DNA of 64,000 bases from Galeopsis tetrahit (GCA_963675135.1 OY776119.1:1984001-2048000); one strand, 5' to 3'. Positions 11,456 to 25,817 are shown, numbered from the stretch's first letter. The notes: a model not told the origin generated them from the sequence alone. A program made the numbers and translations.

Positions 11456-12837
11456 ATAATAGTTTTTGCTTGCAACCCATGGATTCGTCCAAAAAAAAAT
11501 TAGTGTGTATTAATTTTTTTACCGCGTAGTATCATAATTTGGTTTTATAGTAGCTTTATTTTAGTCTTGTATTAATCCGTATACCATATTTCAGTGTAAA
11601 AAAATATTTCAATGAGAGTTAAATTTTTAAATCCATCTAAAACGTCATGATTGACGGCTAATTAAGTGTGGATACAGTTATTTATTTATAACTTCAAGTT
11701 AGACAAGTTTGTTGAAAGAGAGGGTTAACTAAAGTCAAAAGTGTGATTATTACACTTGTTTCCAATTAATTAAACATCTTAATCTCGATTAATATCCATC
11801 ATAATCATACTCTAACACTACTTTTTATTCGTTTTTCCTCATATTAGCCGACCAAATTATTACATAAAAGTGATTAGTACAGACAAGGTCCCAACAATCT
11901 CAATAATAGGTAATCAAGGATCATGTGACCCTAATTGTTAATTAGTTAACTTTCTTTCTATTTTTGTCTTCTATCAATATTCTTAGGGAGGTGATTAGTA
12001 ATTATTACTTTAAACATCTTTCACATTTTAAGTTGTTAATTTCGTGAATGTCACGTGATGTGCATGAGCACCACGTTACACGTACTTTCAAATACTAATA
12101 TATTGAATCACAAATTGTTATGATGTAAAATAGTCTAATGATATTAGTGTGTAAATACAATTAAATAATATTTGGCAAAACTCGGGTGTAATGTTATATA
12201 CTAATCCATCCGTTTTATAAAGTTTGTCGCATTTGGTCTTAATATTTATTTCAATTCTTTTTTTCTATTTATTTCATGAATCTTCCTAAACTACCCTCTA
12301 TGGATAATGAGAAAATGAGAGAAAAAACAATGAAAAAAGAAAGTGGAAAAATTGTTTGCAGGGAAAGGGAGAATAGTTAGGGGTGAAAATTGATTGGGAA
12401 AGAGAAAAATTAAGAAGGGGTAAACGTGTTAAAAAATATGTTGCTTAATTCTATACATAATGACAAATGCGACAAATTTAAAGAGTATGTAATGAGTCCA
12501 TTTGAAGATATGTGTCGAATTATAATTAAGTGTGAGTCTATTTATGAATGTAATAGTTCGTTCACAAGCCTGGGTAATTTAATGGGTCAAATAGAAGTTA
12601 TTATCCATGTGACATATACATGGGGTAGATTAATCTAATTAAAATGGCAAAATGGATGGGTAATTAAATTCAAGATAAATACATGTACGTTTAATCAGAT
12701 CTAAAATAAAATTTATACTCAACATTACTTGATTGTGTGCATATTAAATAATCGAAAAATACACCATCTCAATTTAATTTAGACCTGTTGAGATATCTGA
12801 GTTCGACTAAATAAGCATTTTACTTGTAATGTCATTA

Positions 12838-12871
<34 letters not shown>

Positions 12872-14634
12872 ATCATATGTTAGCAAATTATTGAATAGTT
12901 CGAGATATAACTATGAAATTAATGTTCAACAGTCGCTTAGTATCAATGTATCATATACATGCATTTGGGGCTACGAATCTATTACACTCATTTCATACGA
13001 TTATTTTTGGGTTTAAGTTAGTATTAGTTTACACGTTTCAGTTGAAACTAATGTTGATAACTCGTTTATCGTATCAAATTTAGTGTTTAAGATGGAATGT
13101 AGTGTTCGCCCAACTAACAGACTATATATCACACAAAACATGACATTGAGCTCGCGAATAAACGCTAAAAAAATAAGACAGTGAAGAGAATTTAAGAGCT
13201 CTACTTGTATATTCAATGATATGGAATGGGGTCAAGTGTTCTTTTTTTAGAATAATTGGTAATGTATTAAATATTAATAGTGGGAGATATATAATCAAAT
13301 CAAAACATTATTATTTTCAGTTGGAAAAACATAATGGAAAAATATTCAAAAAAATGAAGTTTAATGATGGGATTAAGAGACAAAGCATGTGTTTTTGCTT
13401 ACGTCCTATGTTAGTGCCATTTCATGTATGGCTCTGCCTCTTAACAGTATTCACATTCCTTAGCTGGGTGTATATATATATGTCACAACACAAAAGGTAA
13501 ATAAATTATTTAAAAAAAAAAAAATTCCAGGTAATCAAAATAATTATAAATTATTGAAGAATTTTCGTATACTTATGTCAAATTGATTTAGCAATTATTT
13601 TTTCCTTTTCCTTTATATAAGTGATCATCCAATGGGAAAGTTGAAATTTTGAAATTATCAAATTTGATTTAGCAATTATTTTAATTTGTTAACAAACAAA
13701 TCAAGTCTTTATTTCGAATAATTGAAACATTCTACTAAGAGCGGAGCTAGGATCAAAATTTAGAACAGACGGAAAGTCTGGAATAAAGAAGTAAGCATAC
13801 TATCGAAAATTGACAAGCAACAACGACAAAAAAAGAAGAAAAGACGAAGGCCAACGAAAAAAAGAGAAGCTCTGAAGTGGCAAACGAGCCGAAGACAAAA
13901 AGTATAGTTTTTTTTAATCGAAGAAATTTTAATTTATGTAAAGAGTTAAATAGATGTAGTTTACAAATTATTTATCAAAACTAAATACGAGTATATGATT
14001 TAGTTGCAAAATCTCAATTATTTGGAAATTCCTTTTTTTTTTTTTTTTTTTTAAGAAAAGGGGTCTGTCACAACTCACAAGTCTACAACAAGCCAAACTC
14101 CTTATGAGATTTAAATAAAAATTGTGATATATATCTAATTACACTCTAGCCACTTTGAAACTCCTTATGCTATTTAATTTGTTTAATTTTTCTTGAACAA
14201 ATAAATAAGTATAGAGCATGCATGCATGGGTTTGACTATTTGTTAAGCAAAAAATCTTCTCTGGATTTACCAAATATATATTGACTTGTACAGTTCGTAG
14301 TATTTAGCTAGTTACAATACACGAGATGCTTTGTTCTTCATTCTCAAACACAACCACATTCTGTTAACAGTTGACTTATTTAATTTAATTATATATGTTC
14401 CTGCATTATTTATTAATTAATTCATTACTCAAAATTGCACGATCGTGACCTTGGATTTGCAGTTGTCGACTGGTTTATGTTTTTCCTACTTCAGAAAATG
14501 TTTGTTTTAGTTAATAATGATTTTTTCTACCGAAAAATACAGAAGAGGTGTCAATGTTATGATACACGAATTTGTTAGATCTGTTCGTGATTTCAAAGTT
14601 TTTTTTTTATTGGGTTGTTCCATCGAACTTCGCA
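11456..14634. other. Intergenic region, no gene supported
   Basis: Only AT-rich sequence with short chance ORFs. About 12199-12490 looks like a Stowaway-type MITE: inverted GTCGCATTTGGTC near the left end against GACAAATGCGAC near the right. A 27-bp AT microsatellite is at 12839-12865 and a T-tract at about 14033-14052. Confidence 0.5.
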
Positions 14635-14639
14635 CTAAT

Positions 14640-14935
14640 TGAAAGAATTTTGCCTCGTTTAAAATTCTGAATTTATATAGAAATAGAGAATTACTTAATT
14701 ATTGTATATTAATTTTCTAATACTCTCCCTTAATTGTCACCTCTACCTTTTTGGGAGGAGACCCATCGAGTGGACATTTTAAACGGGTGAAGATGATTTC
14801 AGTAGGAATCGAACTCAGGACGTGTGGCGTGAGCCTTAAAGCTCTAATACTATGAAATAATTTTGTCTCATTTAAACGTTTGAACTTATATACATAGGGG
14901 TGATGAATTAATTATTGTATATTAATTTCCTAATA
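14640..14935 (-). mobile_element. TRIM (terminal-repeat retrotransposon in miniature), complete
   Basis: Two 83-bp direct repeats (14640-14722 and 14853-14935) start TGAAA.AATTTTG and end CTAATA. They flank a 130-bp interior. On the minus strand, a mutated initiator-Met primer-binding site (TAGTATTAGAGC; consensus TGGTATCAGAGC) abuts the repeat at 14853. A purine tract AAGGGAGAG abuts the other (14723-14731). A 5-bp target duplication CTAAT lies at 14635-14639 and 14936-14940. There is no coding capacity. The whole element is 296 bp, at the short end even for TRIMs. Confidence 0.85.
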
Positions 14936-16003
14936 CTAATGATAGTTAAGTTTTTTTGGATTCGAAAACAAATAATTAAAGTCATTTTACTCGTAATTAG
15001 GGGCACTTGAATTAAAGGAAGATGAAGACTTAAGAGCGGATATTTCGATTGGAATTCATAAAAAAAAAATTAATAATGGGAAATATCAAAAAAAAAAAAA
15101 TTGAGGGAGGGAAATATCAAATTTGGTATAACATTAACGTCGTCATGGCTTACATGACTCTTTTCTAACTTTTTTTGTGATTTATTTATTTAGTATTTTG
15201 ATAGAATACATGATGCTACACACTTGAATTATACGCATTCTATTTAATTAGTTTGAATTATTACTTTAATGCTTTAAACTTAAATGTTAAATACGATTAC
15301 GCGTGTGCGTTTCTACGGTCCATTTACCAATAACCATACAAATGAATAAATAATACTATTGGTTCATGAACTAGTTGTCAACTCTACCGATCAAGTACAC
15401 CATGGAACATTTGAAGAGTTGTTATTCGGATGGAACAGACTATTTGAAATTCAAACTCGACCCGACTTATAAATGAGATTTGTATACAAGACTCCCACCT
15501 TAGACATGCTATCTAGCTAAATCCACAAATGTAATAATCTGTATTTATAAAATTCAAATTTCTTTTTTAAGTAGTAGAAAAAAGAGAATTTGTTAAGAGA
15601 GTACCAGAGGTACTTTAGAAGAAAGAGTTACCGTCGAAACGATCACAAAGTTGTAGGAATCTCTGAGGCACAATAAACCTATGTTATTTTACTAGTATTT
15701 TAATCCTTTACTTAGAAACATATGTTATTTATTGATTAAATCGAATAATGGACACTTATGATCGAACTTTGTTGTTATTTGAATCTTTTACACTATCAAA
15801 ATCTCCATAATCGTCCAACATGTTATAATCCCTAGTTCTACTAGCCTAAAACATAGAATTTTGTAAGTATAAAAAATTAATTTCAAAGTCGAAAAATTTA
15901 GAGATTAAATATCAAAACTGATACTCCGTAGTATAGTTTAAGGGAAAAAAAAAGATCGAGCTTCCTTTCTTTTTTGTTAAGTTGGGAATTGACAAGTCGG
16001 ACA

Positions 16004-16159
16004 ATGAAATAATTCCGTCTCATCTAAAAGTTTGAATAAGAATCGAACTCAGGACGTGTGAGCGTAAATTGTTTGGATCTAATAACATGAAATAATTTCT
16101 TCTCATCTAAAAGTTTGAACTCATAGAAAAGTGGATAATTAATTCTTGTATTTTAATTC
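16004..16159 (-). mobile_element. Internally deleted copy of the same TRIM family
   Basis: A partial terminal repeat from 16004 (TGAAATAATTCCGTCTCATC) and a longer one from 16088 (TGAAATAATTTCTTCTCATC) are separated by a short interior. The interior keeps the GAATCGAACTCAGGACGTGT segment shared with the copy at 14640. The primer-site remnant adjoins the second repeat. Confidence 0.65.
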
Positions 16160-19032
16160 ATAATGGACAGTACCATGAAATATTACAAGTGCATTACAAA
16201 TTAAATTATTTGGTTTTAGCCTTTTGAAAAAATAAAATGTTATGGATATATATATAGGAGGTGAGATTAGATTTTTTTGGTCGCCATCGAAAAGGAGTTT
16301 TTGTAAACCACAAAAGAAATAGAGAATGTGTAAATCACCTGATATGTTTCTTATTATGATTACACAAAAATAAATTTTGGGGCCAGAATTAATATATACA
16401 GTACGGCATTTGATGTGACACAAACCCTTTTGTTCTATTGGATTTGACAGAAAAAAAAATAGAGAAATAAAAAAATTATTTTACTCACTTTGTTCCATCT
16501 CGTAATAACTTTCACGTGTAGGTGAACACAAAAATTAAGAAAGTGTAACAATTGGTAGAGTTTTGAGGGGTGATTTTATAAACTTTTAATCGAGCCAAAC
16601 ACTCGAGTTCGAATAGTATGTCATTTTAACACTATTTTTTTACTTATTGTACTCGAGTCGATCTTCAAACAATACATGACATAAATGTATTTTCAAGTTA
16701 GTTTAATATTTATGTCGAACTGAGCTCAAACAAACTTTTATCGAACGGTTTTAAACGAGTATCATTAAGATGAATATGTGGTCATGACTAGAAGGGAGGA
16801 ATCATATTACACCAAACTCTTCAATTTCAGTTTGGTGTTGCAATCTACTTTTGTGTATAAAAGGTTTGGCCCAGGGATGGGAATGTGTCAAGCTATCGGA
16901 TAGGGGTCTACGGCTCGAATTAATAAAACTCGGTTCGACTTGACTCGTTTAATAAACAAGCCAGACTCAAGTGTTTTTAGAAGCCTATTTAGCTAAATAG
17001 GCCGAGCTCAAATTTTTTCGTAAGCCTTTTAAATCCAACCGACCGACCTATTTAACTTCATATATATATATATGATATACTCATATAATATGTGATTTTT
17101 AAATAAATAAGTAAGAAAGTTTTGTAACACTAATTATATTTTTCTTTGTAATGGTTGAATATTTTTATTTGAAACATTTGATAAATTTACTATTACTTTT
17201 ATTTCTTCATTTTGAGATATAAAGAGTCAATTTTTATATTTCGATGATAATGCCGTTGTAGATTTAAAAAAAAAAAAAAATACACTAATAAAACTAAAAG
17301 CCCTTTAAAAGTATTTTGGATCAAACCTATTTGTAAAAAAGACAGACTTAAACCTTTTAAAGAGTTTATAACAGTCCATTGATCAGACTTAGACCTATAA
17401 AAAAATTATATGGTTTCACTTAGGTTTTTTTTTTTTTTTTTTTCTTTCTTTTTATATAAAAAAAAATCCATAAATAATTGGAGACTTTGTTTGACTAACA
17501 TCCCATAACTATTTTATGAAACTCCAAATAAATAACTTAAAAGTATAAATAATTATTGGTCAAATAATTGCAGCAAAAACAAGGTGGAAAGAATGTTTTA
17601 ATCATTCATATCCACCAACTCCTCGATATTACAACCCCTCAAATATAGGGGATAAGCTAGTTTATTTTTAATTATCTCCCAATAAAATTAGATTATTTAA
17701 TTTAACCACATTTCTAGCTAGCTAACAATTATTGCTTCATAAAATACTCCTTAGGTTAGAATTAATACATAGAGATGCATTGAATATGTGGTGGCAATAG
17801 ATGTAATGTGGAACAATTATAGTCACCAATTTAGTTTGGAAGCTCTCAAGAGGAAAAAAAAAATCTACTCCTATTAGATAAGATATTTTATTCATGATAA
17901 GTATAAATTATTGATTGATTTCAATTAAATAATTCATTTATCCATTGTTATCCATCTACATGCTAGAATAATTATATACTTATAACACAAAAAATTATAC
18001 ATGTGGATTAATTTATTGTTTATATATGTAGTGTATTCCACTTTCAATCATGTTTGCTTTAGTTATTTATATAAAAAAAATTATTACACAACCAAAAATA
18101 GTCACTTTCACCCTTAACTATTATTATACTATAATCAAAATATCATGACTACAAAGTCAAAAATTGGTTACTATATAAGTCTAAAAATATTTCGAACACT
18201 TAATTTTTTGGATGAACTCTTCATAATATTTTTTTGACATGTAATATTATACTTTTGGTTATTTTGACCATCTAGTAACAATATATTAGTCATGTAGCAA
18301 ACTACCTACTTGTGACTTGCGATTTTTTTGGTCGACTTGAATCCACACTTTTGACTCACAATTTTTTAAAAATATCTTAATTAGACATATTTCATATGAT
18401 ATTATATTTGTTGCTCATTTAAGTGGGGGAGACTACATCAACAAATATAGATAAGAAATTATATGCAATATCGTACATGCAATTTTTTTTATTTTTTTTA
18501 AGTGACAAAAATATTCCAGACTCAAAACCGAGTTAAATGGATATTCTTGCGAAAATCGCGCCAACACAAACAAACAAATTAAGCTCTCATGGATGTGTTA
18601 CTACTTAGGGTGTGTTTTCAAACACTACAAACTGCTTTCAGAATCATTTTTTTTTAAAGTTGCTCTCTCACATCTTTTACTTTTCAAAAGTGCTTTTAAA
18701 CTGTTTATAGAGATTCCTTTACTATAAGAGCAATCGTGTGTTACGGAGTACTATTTACCTAATTATCTTACATTAAGTCAATAACACCCACTTGTCCTCA
18801 TAGTAACATAAATTTGGGAGTGATTTTTTATATTTACTGTATGCAATTTTTTTTTGGGAGTTCCTTTCGACCCGTGAGATCTCATGTATCTTTTCTAATT
18901 TGTATTAATATTGTAGTTATATGTTATAATAATGGTAAAAAAAAAATCAACTTTCAGCTAAATGTTACTCTCTTGTCCATCAAAAGTATATTTAAACCTT
19001 TGATTACAAGTTTTTTAAAAAAGTAGATAAAG
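16160..19032. other. Intergenic region with decayed repeats, no gene supported
   Basis: About 16870-17050 carries GC-richer, CTCGA/GGCTCG-rich sequence like that at 22340-22540, probably a decayed hAT-type MITE. The rest is AT-rich with homopolymers. Confidence 0.45.
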
Positions 19033-19035
19033 TAA

Positions 19036-19306
19036 GGGCTAGTTTGGTTTTTTAAACTGGATATATATATTAGGATAGGATTAAGTGGAATTGCACTGTT
19101 CACAAATTAAAATATTGAACTAATTTGTGTGTTTGGATTGATGGAAAAATAAACTTACCCCCTCTCCTAAGATACATAATCATGCATATGTGGGAAAATT
19201 GACTCGGGCCCAAATAAATGCTTGAGCCTTAATATAGTAAACCAAACAATGAAAAAAGTGGGATAAATAAGGTTTTCCCACCTTTTCCATCAAACCAAAC
19301 AAGCCC
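19036..19306. mobile_element. Tourist-like (PIF/Harbinger) MITE
   Basis: The termini GGGCTAGTTTGGTTT (19036) and, inverted, GGGCTTGTTTGGTTT (19306) form a terminal inverted repeat. A TAA trinucleotide is duplicated on both sides (19033-19035 and 19307-19309), the PIF/Harbinger target size. It is 271 bp and non-coding. Confidence 0.82.
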
Positions 19307-20577
19307 TAAAAGTATTGTGAAATTATTGTGAAGCAAAAATAGAATGATTATTTCTATAAAAAAAATTGACATACATTTAGTAGACAGACAAATAAAAAAA
19401 ATTGGCATACTTTTAATTGATGGGAGAAAGTATTATAAAGGCAAGTATGTGTTAAGATTTGCCCTTACAATATCACACACATGCCCTCATAGTAACACAA
19501 ATTTGAGGTAAAATTTAATGTTTATTGTGAATAAACTTCTGAGAAGTTATCCGATTTAAATCGGCGAGATTTTCCGTCTCTTTTCTAATTTGTGTTAATA
19601 TTGTAGCTTGCAGGTGAAAATATTATCTATACCTTTTCTTTTCATAACTACATTCTCTACCTTCCCATGTTCAAAAATGTAATTGACATGAACGTATCAT
19701 AACGATTGAGATGTGAGAGGGGGAGAGATAGGAGATATTTATAATTATTTAAAAACAATTGGCAACTTTTATATTTGACTTTGGTTTAGTTTTAATAAAT
19801 AGGTATAAATTGGAATATAAAAATCAAGCAATATCTACTTGGGGAGAAGCAAAAATGTGTCCCTTCGGATCCACAAACCTATAAATGATGAAACAATACC
19901 TAAATAACTGTAGGAGGAACTTGGACCAATAATTTCAACAAAATATATTAATTTTTTAAACTTACGTAATATTTAGAAAAAAATGAGAAAAAAAAGTGAG
20001 TTTTTAATTTGAAAGAAAAATTGCCCAAATAGGGCAATAATCTTTTCACCCAGGTATAACGAAAATTGAATAGTTTTTTGGATGGAATGTAAATGTAAAA
20101 GTTACTAAGTTAAAAGTTTTTTTTTTTGCAAAAAGGGCAATCATGCGTGTAACAAAAACTCAATATTTTTGGTAGAATCAAAATAAATAAATTAAGTACC
20201 TAAAAAAGTAAGTTCATCGAAATTTATCTCAATATTATGTTCGATCAAAACATACACTTTTCTTTGTATTTAAGTACAAGGGAAAATACATTTTTTTCTC
20301 TTATATTATACTCTTAGTTTTTTTTATTTTAGTCATCTAATTTTTCGACTTTATAATTAGTGGTAACTCATTTAGTCCGTTAGACAATATTGATGATGAT
20401 GTGTTAGACAATGATGATGCGAAACACTCAAATAGTGACAACGTTCTGTTATAATTGTACAATCTTTAGCAAAAAATAACATATGTTTGACGATTAAATG
20501 ACTAAAATACTGAGTTTTGTAAACATAGATGACTAGCTTCAAAGTTGAAAATTTTACCTAACAAAAATTACAACTAG

Positions 20578-20710
20578 CACTACAAGAAAATTGATCTTTA
20601 ATAACATAATTTAATGACATTAATTCTCAATTTTTTATCATTAAAATCCATTAGCTAGATAAATTATAATAACATAATTTTATCATTAAAAGTCTTTTTT
20701 TTTTGTAATG
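20578..20710. mobile_element. CACTA-type miniature element, degraded right end
   Basis: It begins CACTACAAGAAAATTGATCT, a canonical CACTA terminus, and shares TTTAATAACATA and TCATTAAAA motifs with the element at 11283. The right end (TTTTTTTGTAATG) is a mutated inverse of the left. Confidence 0.55.
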
Positions 20711-21239
20711 TAAAGATCTTATTTCCACCGAAAAAAAACCCCTTTTAAAATTTAGAATCTGAATTTGAGATTTTAAAATTCAGATCTTAAAATCCTACCG
20801 TATTAATACCTATAAATTCTACAAAATGTGTTTCAGTCCTTTTCTCATCTTTTAAAATGATTTAAATCCACTAAATTTAAAAATTCTCAAAATGTTTCAA
20901 TATTTTTCTCATCTATTGACATTATTTAAATGTCACATGATTTGTTCCACCCACTTATCCACAATAAAAAAAAAATCACAATTTTTTTTTTCAAAAATGA
21001 ATAATATCCTAGTAACTTGTTAGTAAAGAAGTAGATAATTAGATTTTATATTTTTGTGGATGGATTTAATGTAGCACGAGTGGGTGGATGTTTTTAGAAT
21101 GTTTGAATTACCATTATCTGCTTTTTTGATAATAATAATATGGATTGGAGAGTGACCACCAAACAAACAGGGGGTGGGCCTTTGATGGGTGCATTTCTCT
21201 GAATTCGTATTTAATTACGATGGGCACCCACTAACCACT

Positions 21240-22335
21240 TTGTCTTTAAGCTTGGGCTGCCCTGCCCCTTTTCAACTTCTTCTACTTTTTTCCTTTCTCT
21301 TTGTACACACACATATTGTTTATTGGACTATTATTACTATCATGATTACATGTACTCAATTATGTAAATTTGTATGAGACGGTCTCATACATGAAACGAG
21401 TTTATAGTGATGTAAAGCGGACTGAGTCCTTCTATTTTTTGCTTTCTCTCTACACATATTGTTTATCGGAGTATTTTTGGCGATGTTAAGCGAATTGAAA
21501 TGCTCGTGGACCGACCCTTTTCAACTTCTTCTACTTTTTTCATTTCTCTTTGTACCCACACATATTGTTTATTGGACTATTATTACTATCATGATTACAT
21601 GTATTCAATGATGTAAATTTGTATAAAACGATCTCATACATGAAACGAGTTTATAGTGATGTTAAGCGAATTGAGCTGCTCGTGGGCTGACCATTTTCAA
21701 CTCCTTCTAGTTTTTTGCTCTCTCTTTGTACACACATATTATTACTATCATGATTATATACTCAATGATATAAATTTGTATGAGACAGTCTTATACATGA
21801 AACTAGTTCTTGGTGATGTTAAGCAAATTACGTTGCTCGTGTGCTGACTCTTTTCAACTTTTTTGCTTTCTCTTTGTATACACACACACACATTGTTTAT
21901 TAGACTATTATTACTATCGTGATTATATGTCCTCAATGGTTTAAATTTTTAGGAGACGGTCTTATACATGACAGAGTTCATAGTGATGTTAAGCGAAATG
22001 AGCTGATCGTGGACTAACTCTTTTCAACTTCTTCTACTTTTTTGCTTTCTCTTTGTACACACACATTGTTTATTGGACTATTATTACTACCATGATTATA
22101 TGTCCTCAATGGTTTAAATTTGTATGAGACAATCTTATACATAACAGAGTTCATAGTAATGTTAAGCGAACTGAGTTAGCACGTGGGCTGGCCCTTTTCA
22201 ACTTCTTCTACTTTTTGCTTTCTCTTTGTATTATTATATATATACCCAGTGATATAAATTTGTATGAGACACTCTCATACATGAAACGAGTTTTTAGTGA
22301 TCGATGTTAAGCGAATTGAGCTGCTCGTGAGCTGG
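21240..22335. repeat. Tandem array, about six diverged units of about 157-184 bp
   Basis: The landmark TTTTCAACTTCTTCTAC or a variant recurs near 21269, 21510, 21693, 21850, 22020 and 22194. Each unit continues through CTTTCTCTTTGTACACACA, TATTATTACTATCATGATTA, GAGACGGTCTCATACATGA and GATGTTAAGCGAATTGAGCT. The first interval (about 240 bp) holds an extra partial unit. The short ORFs here are by-products of the repeat. The CTCATACATGA region contains a small palindrome (GAGACGGTCTC). Confidence 0.85.
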
Positions 22336-23351
22336 ACTTGTCAATGCTTGAACTCGGCTCGTTTGTAAGGATAAACGAGTTGAGCTTGATCTCGTTAGAT
22401 ACTCAATTTACTAATGAGACAGCTTGAACTTAACTCATTAGACTTGTTTACAAGTTGAACTCATTTTTTGCTCGTAAAAATTGAGTTGGTGCTCGAACTT
22501 CAAATACTCGAGTTGACTCGAATAGCAGCTCTACGATTTCTCATTTCGTATATATTATAATCCTACATAATTTTTTTAAAAGTTGAGTTTTAATTATCTC
22601 ATATACGAGACGACTTACATAAGATTCTCTCTTTTGAATGTATATCTATAGAAGACATTTGATCATATTATGAGTTACATTTGAGTGCACTAGTTGCACC
22701 ATACAATTGATGCATAACTAATGTTGTTCAATGAAAATGACTAATATCATTCAATAAAAGTATAAGTATAATTTAATTAATAAAAAAAATATGTGCTAGA
22801 TTTTATTAAAAAGAAAAGTATGTGCTAAATTTTAAAAATAAAAATAAAAGGTTGGAGCTAAAATTAACGATTTTGTCCAAAAAAAATTGACAACTTAATA
22901 TCTTTTAGTAAAATAATTAATCTCATCATTTGAAAATGCATTTGAGTGATATTGAAATATTTGTCATTTGCAATATAAATAAATAAATGATCATATTTAA
23001 CAACTTTTTAATTCACATAAACATCTTTCAGCGTCAATAAAAGTGGGTTTGATGAAATATACATCAATCAAATTCTTTCATCTGTTTCAACATCATCAAT
23101 ACATGATATATTATGTCGGTTTAATTTGATAATAATGTATTAATTAAACACATGAAAAATATTTATAACAGAAATTCAAAGAAGATTAAACAGTTTCTAG
23201 GTATAATTTGATTCAACTTATTCGATTTGATAAAATTAGTATGATAAACATATAATATATAAATATAATTAAATAAATAAATAGCGTGTGTGTATCAGAC
23301 TAGTAGTCTAGACTGTCTAGTAGTAGCATAGTCTATTTACTTTTGATTGGA

Positions 23352-23403
<52 letters not shown>

Positions 23404-24409
23404 CGAAATACTACTAATTATTCATTGCTGACTTTTGAAGCCAAGTAGTGTACAAATTCACCATTATTGACTTACTTAAAATTAGTGTCAATATTTGAGC
23501 TAAAATTGTTGTGTTTATTTTATATTATTATCTTATAAATTTCATAGTTTTTTCGTATTTTTTAAATTACAGTGTGCAATTTAAAATATTATCTTCAGTA
23601 AGGATATTAAATTTTTTTTTTCTTTACGCTTTTACATTTTTTTTTTCATGTTTTTTGTCTTTCTGCTGTCACATGATATAATTTTAAAAATAAAAAAATT
23701 ATGTATTTAAATTGTAAATTTTTAGTTGAAAAAATGTAAAAATGTTCTTTTGATGTGGAATATTATTTGACCCTCACTAGAAAAATGTGAAATATTGTTT
23801 GACGCTCATAAGAGGGAGTATTTAATTATAATGAAAATGAAGATGGAAACAAAAAAAATAGTTTAGGCCCAAAAACATAAGAAATTGCAGTTTGTATGAG
23901 TTCATGGGGTTCTGAATTTCTGACCCACAATCTCTGCTATTTTGGGATCAAAACTTTCTAATCCCAAATAAAACAACTACATTAATTTTCCAACCAAGAG
24001 GACCACTATTTTTCTAAAATAATAAAAATAAAAGAATAAAATAACTAATTAGCTAAATAAATTCTTAATGATGATATGATTAAATATACAACATTATTAT
24101 TGTTGTTATTACGATAGATAACGAATAACGATTTTTAAGGGTGATATAGTACAAATTGAAATCGAATTAAGTTAATAAAGTGACAAAAATTGATTAAAAA
24201 AATAACATACTTTTTCTCTTCTCAAAATACTATTGTAGACTTGTAGTGCATGTTGACACTTCATAAACACAAAAAAAAAAAAAAAAAATTAAAAAAAATC
24301 ATAGAGATGCAATAGAACATCTCTCCACTACCATCATAAATCAACAAAATTCAACCAAAAAAAAATAGTACTCCTTCCTTTCAATATTAAATGTAGCATT
24401 TGATTAGAA
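22336..24409. other. Intergenic region with a decayed hAT-like repeat and AT microsatellite
   Basis: 22340-22545 is rich in GAGTTGAGCT / GCTCGAACT motifs, probably an old hAT MITE. A long (AT)n microsatellite occupies about 23354-23402. No gene is supported elsewhere. Confidence 0.5.
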
Positions 24410-24411
24410 GT

Positions 24412-24652
24412 TCAGAAAAAAATTCCGGTTCATCTAAAAGTTCAAACTTGTATAGAGGTGGAGAATTAATTTTTGTATATTAATTTCTAATACTCCCCCT
24501 CACTCATGGATCTGATTATCACCTCATACTCTTTGAGGAGGAGGCTTATTGAGTGAACAATTTAACTAGGTGGAGTTGCTTTCAACATGAAACGAACCCA
24601 AGATGCATGAACGTGAACCTTAAGGCTCTGATACCATGAAATAATTTTATCT
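24412..24652 (-). mobile_element. TRIM-family copy, second terminal repeat truncated
   Basis: The terminal repeat at about 24412-24492 ends CTAATA like the copy at 14640. A pyrimidine run (CTCCCCCTC) marks the complementary polypurine tract. On the minus strand the primer-binding site is perfect, TGGTATCAGAGC (24636-24625). It is followed by only 16 bp of the other repeat (24637-24652). This copy preserves the ancestral primer site that is mutated in the complete copy. Confidence 0.75.
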
Positions 24653-25817
24653 ACTAGATGCAGCATTTGATCACAAGGTCCATCCCTCAAAACATCTTCA
24701 AATTACACAAAATGTAATTATGTTTCACACTCCTCTCTCCAATAAAGTGAAAATAACCATACCACACTCCTCAAAAAACAACTTTGACACTTTAATATTA
24801 CCGCAACTCCTTCATTGAAACTCGTGTAAACGGTAAATGTTACGTGTGGTCCGAAACGGAGGTAGTACAACTTATGAAACCGAAAAACCCATAACATTTC
24901 TGGGTATTTCATAGCAAGATGGGACAATTATGCTTGTGGGGGTACATGTAGTTTGAAATTAAAAAAACAGATGGTTTTGTGTGTGTTCCAGCTAGTGTTT
25001 GGTAGTGATTATGGTAAATGGGGGGCAATATGGACCACTCAAAAAAATTGAAGATTTTGCAGTGTGGGGGTTGACATAGAGTGGTCCTATAATTGGATCA
25101 TAATAATATCATAAGGTCAAAAGGTGTGTTGGGATTTACTTCTTTGCCCTAACAATCATCCCCTCTCAACTGCCCCTACCTCTTCTATGCATCTACATGT
25201 CATAACAAATAAAAAGTGGCAACAACATTACCCATTTTCTTTTTGTTTGTGTTTACTTCAGGTTTATGGTTCGATTTTTCGAAATTCTGATATATAGTAC
25301 TTCGTAGTATATGTTTTTTTTAGTAGGGAATGACTCAAGTTTATGTCAAATCAATGAGAATGTATAGATTAGTGGGGGTGGTTTTTGAAACTCAGATTGT
25401 GAAATCTCGAAGTACGGTGTAGGATCTTAAAATCTAAGACTCGATTTTTAAGGCCGAAAGTAGAAACTCCCTTATTACTTTGTAAAATAATGATGATTGT
25501 CATGACTTTTCTATTCATGTCTAAAATATGTTGTGGGTGAAAATATCGAATTGTAAACTTAATCGAGAATGTATTGTGAATTTTAAGTAAGAATATTAGT
25601 AGTGTACGGTGCACAGGTAACAAAATAAGTAGATTTGAGCTTAAATTTGGAAATAAATTTGGTATTGGGCTCAAAAGATTAACCTATTGGTCCATGGTGA
25701 ACTAAGTTGTATGCGATAGAGAAGAAAAGAAGGGAGTAGATTTATCAATTTGGGCTATGGTTGGAGATAAATTTGATATTGGGCTTTGGCCCAAATATTT
25801 CATTTGGGCCTTCATAT
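24653..25817. other. Intergenic region, no gene supported
   Basis: Short ORFs here lack homology, splice context and codon character. Nothing beyond AT-rich unique-looking sequence was seen. Confidence 0.5.
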
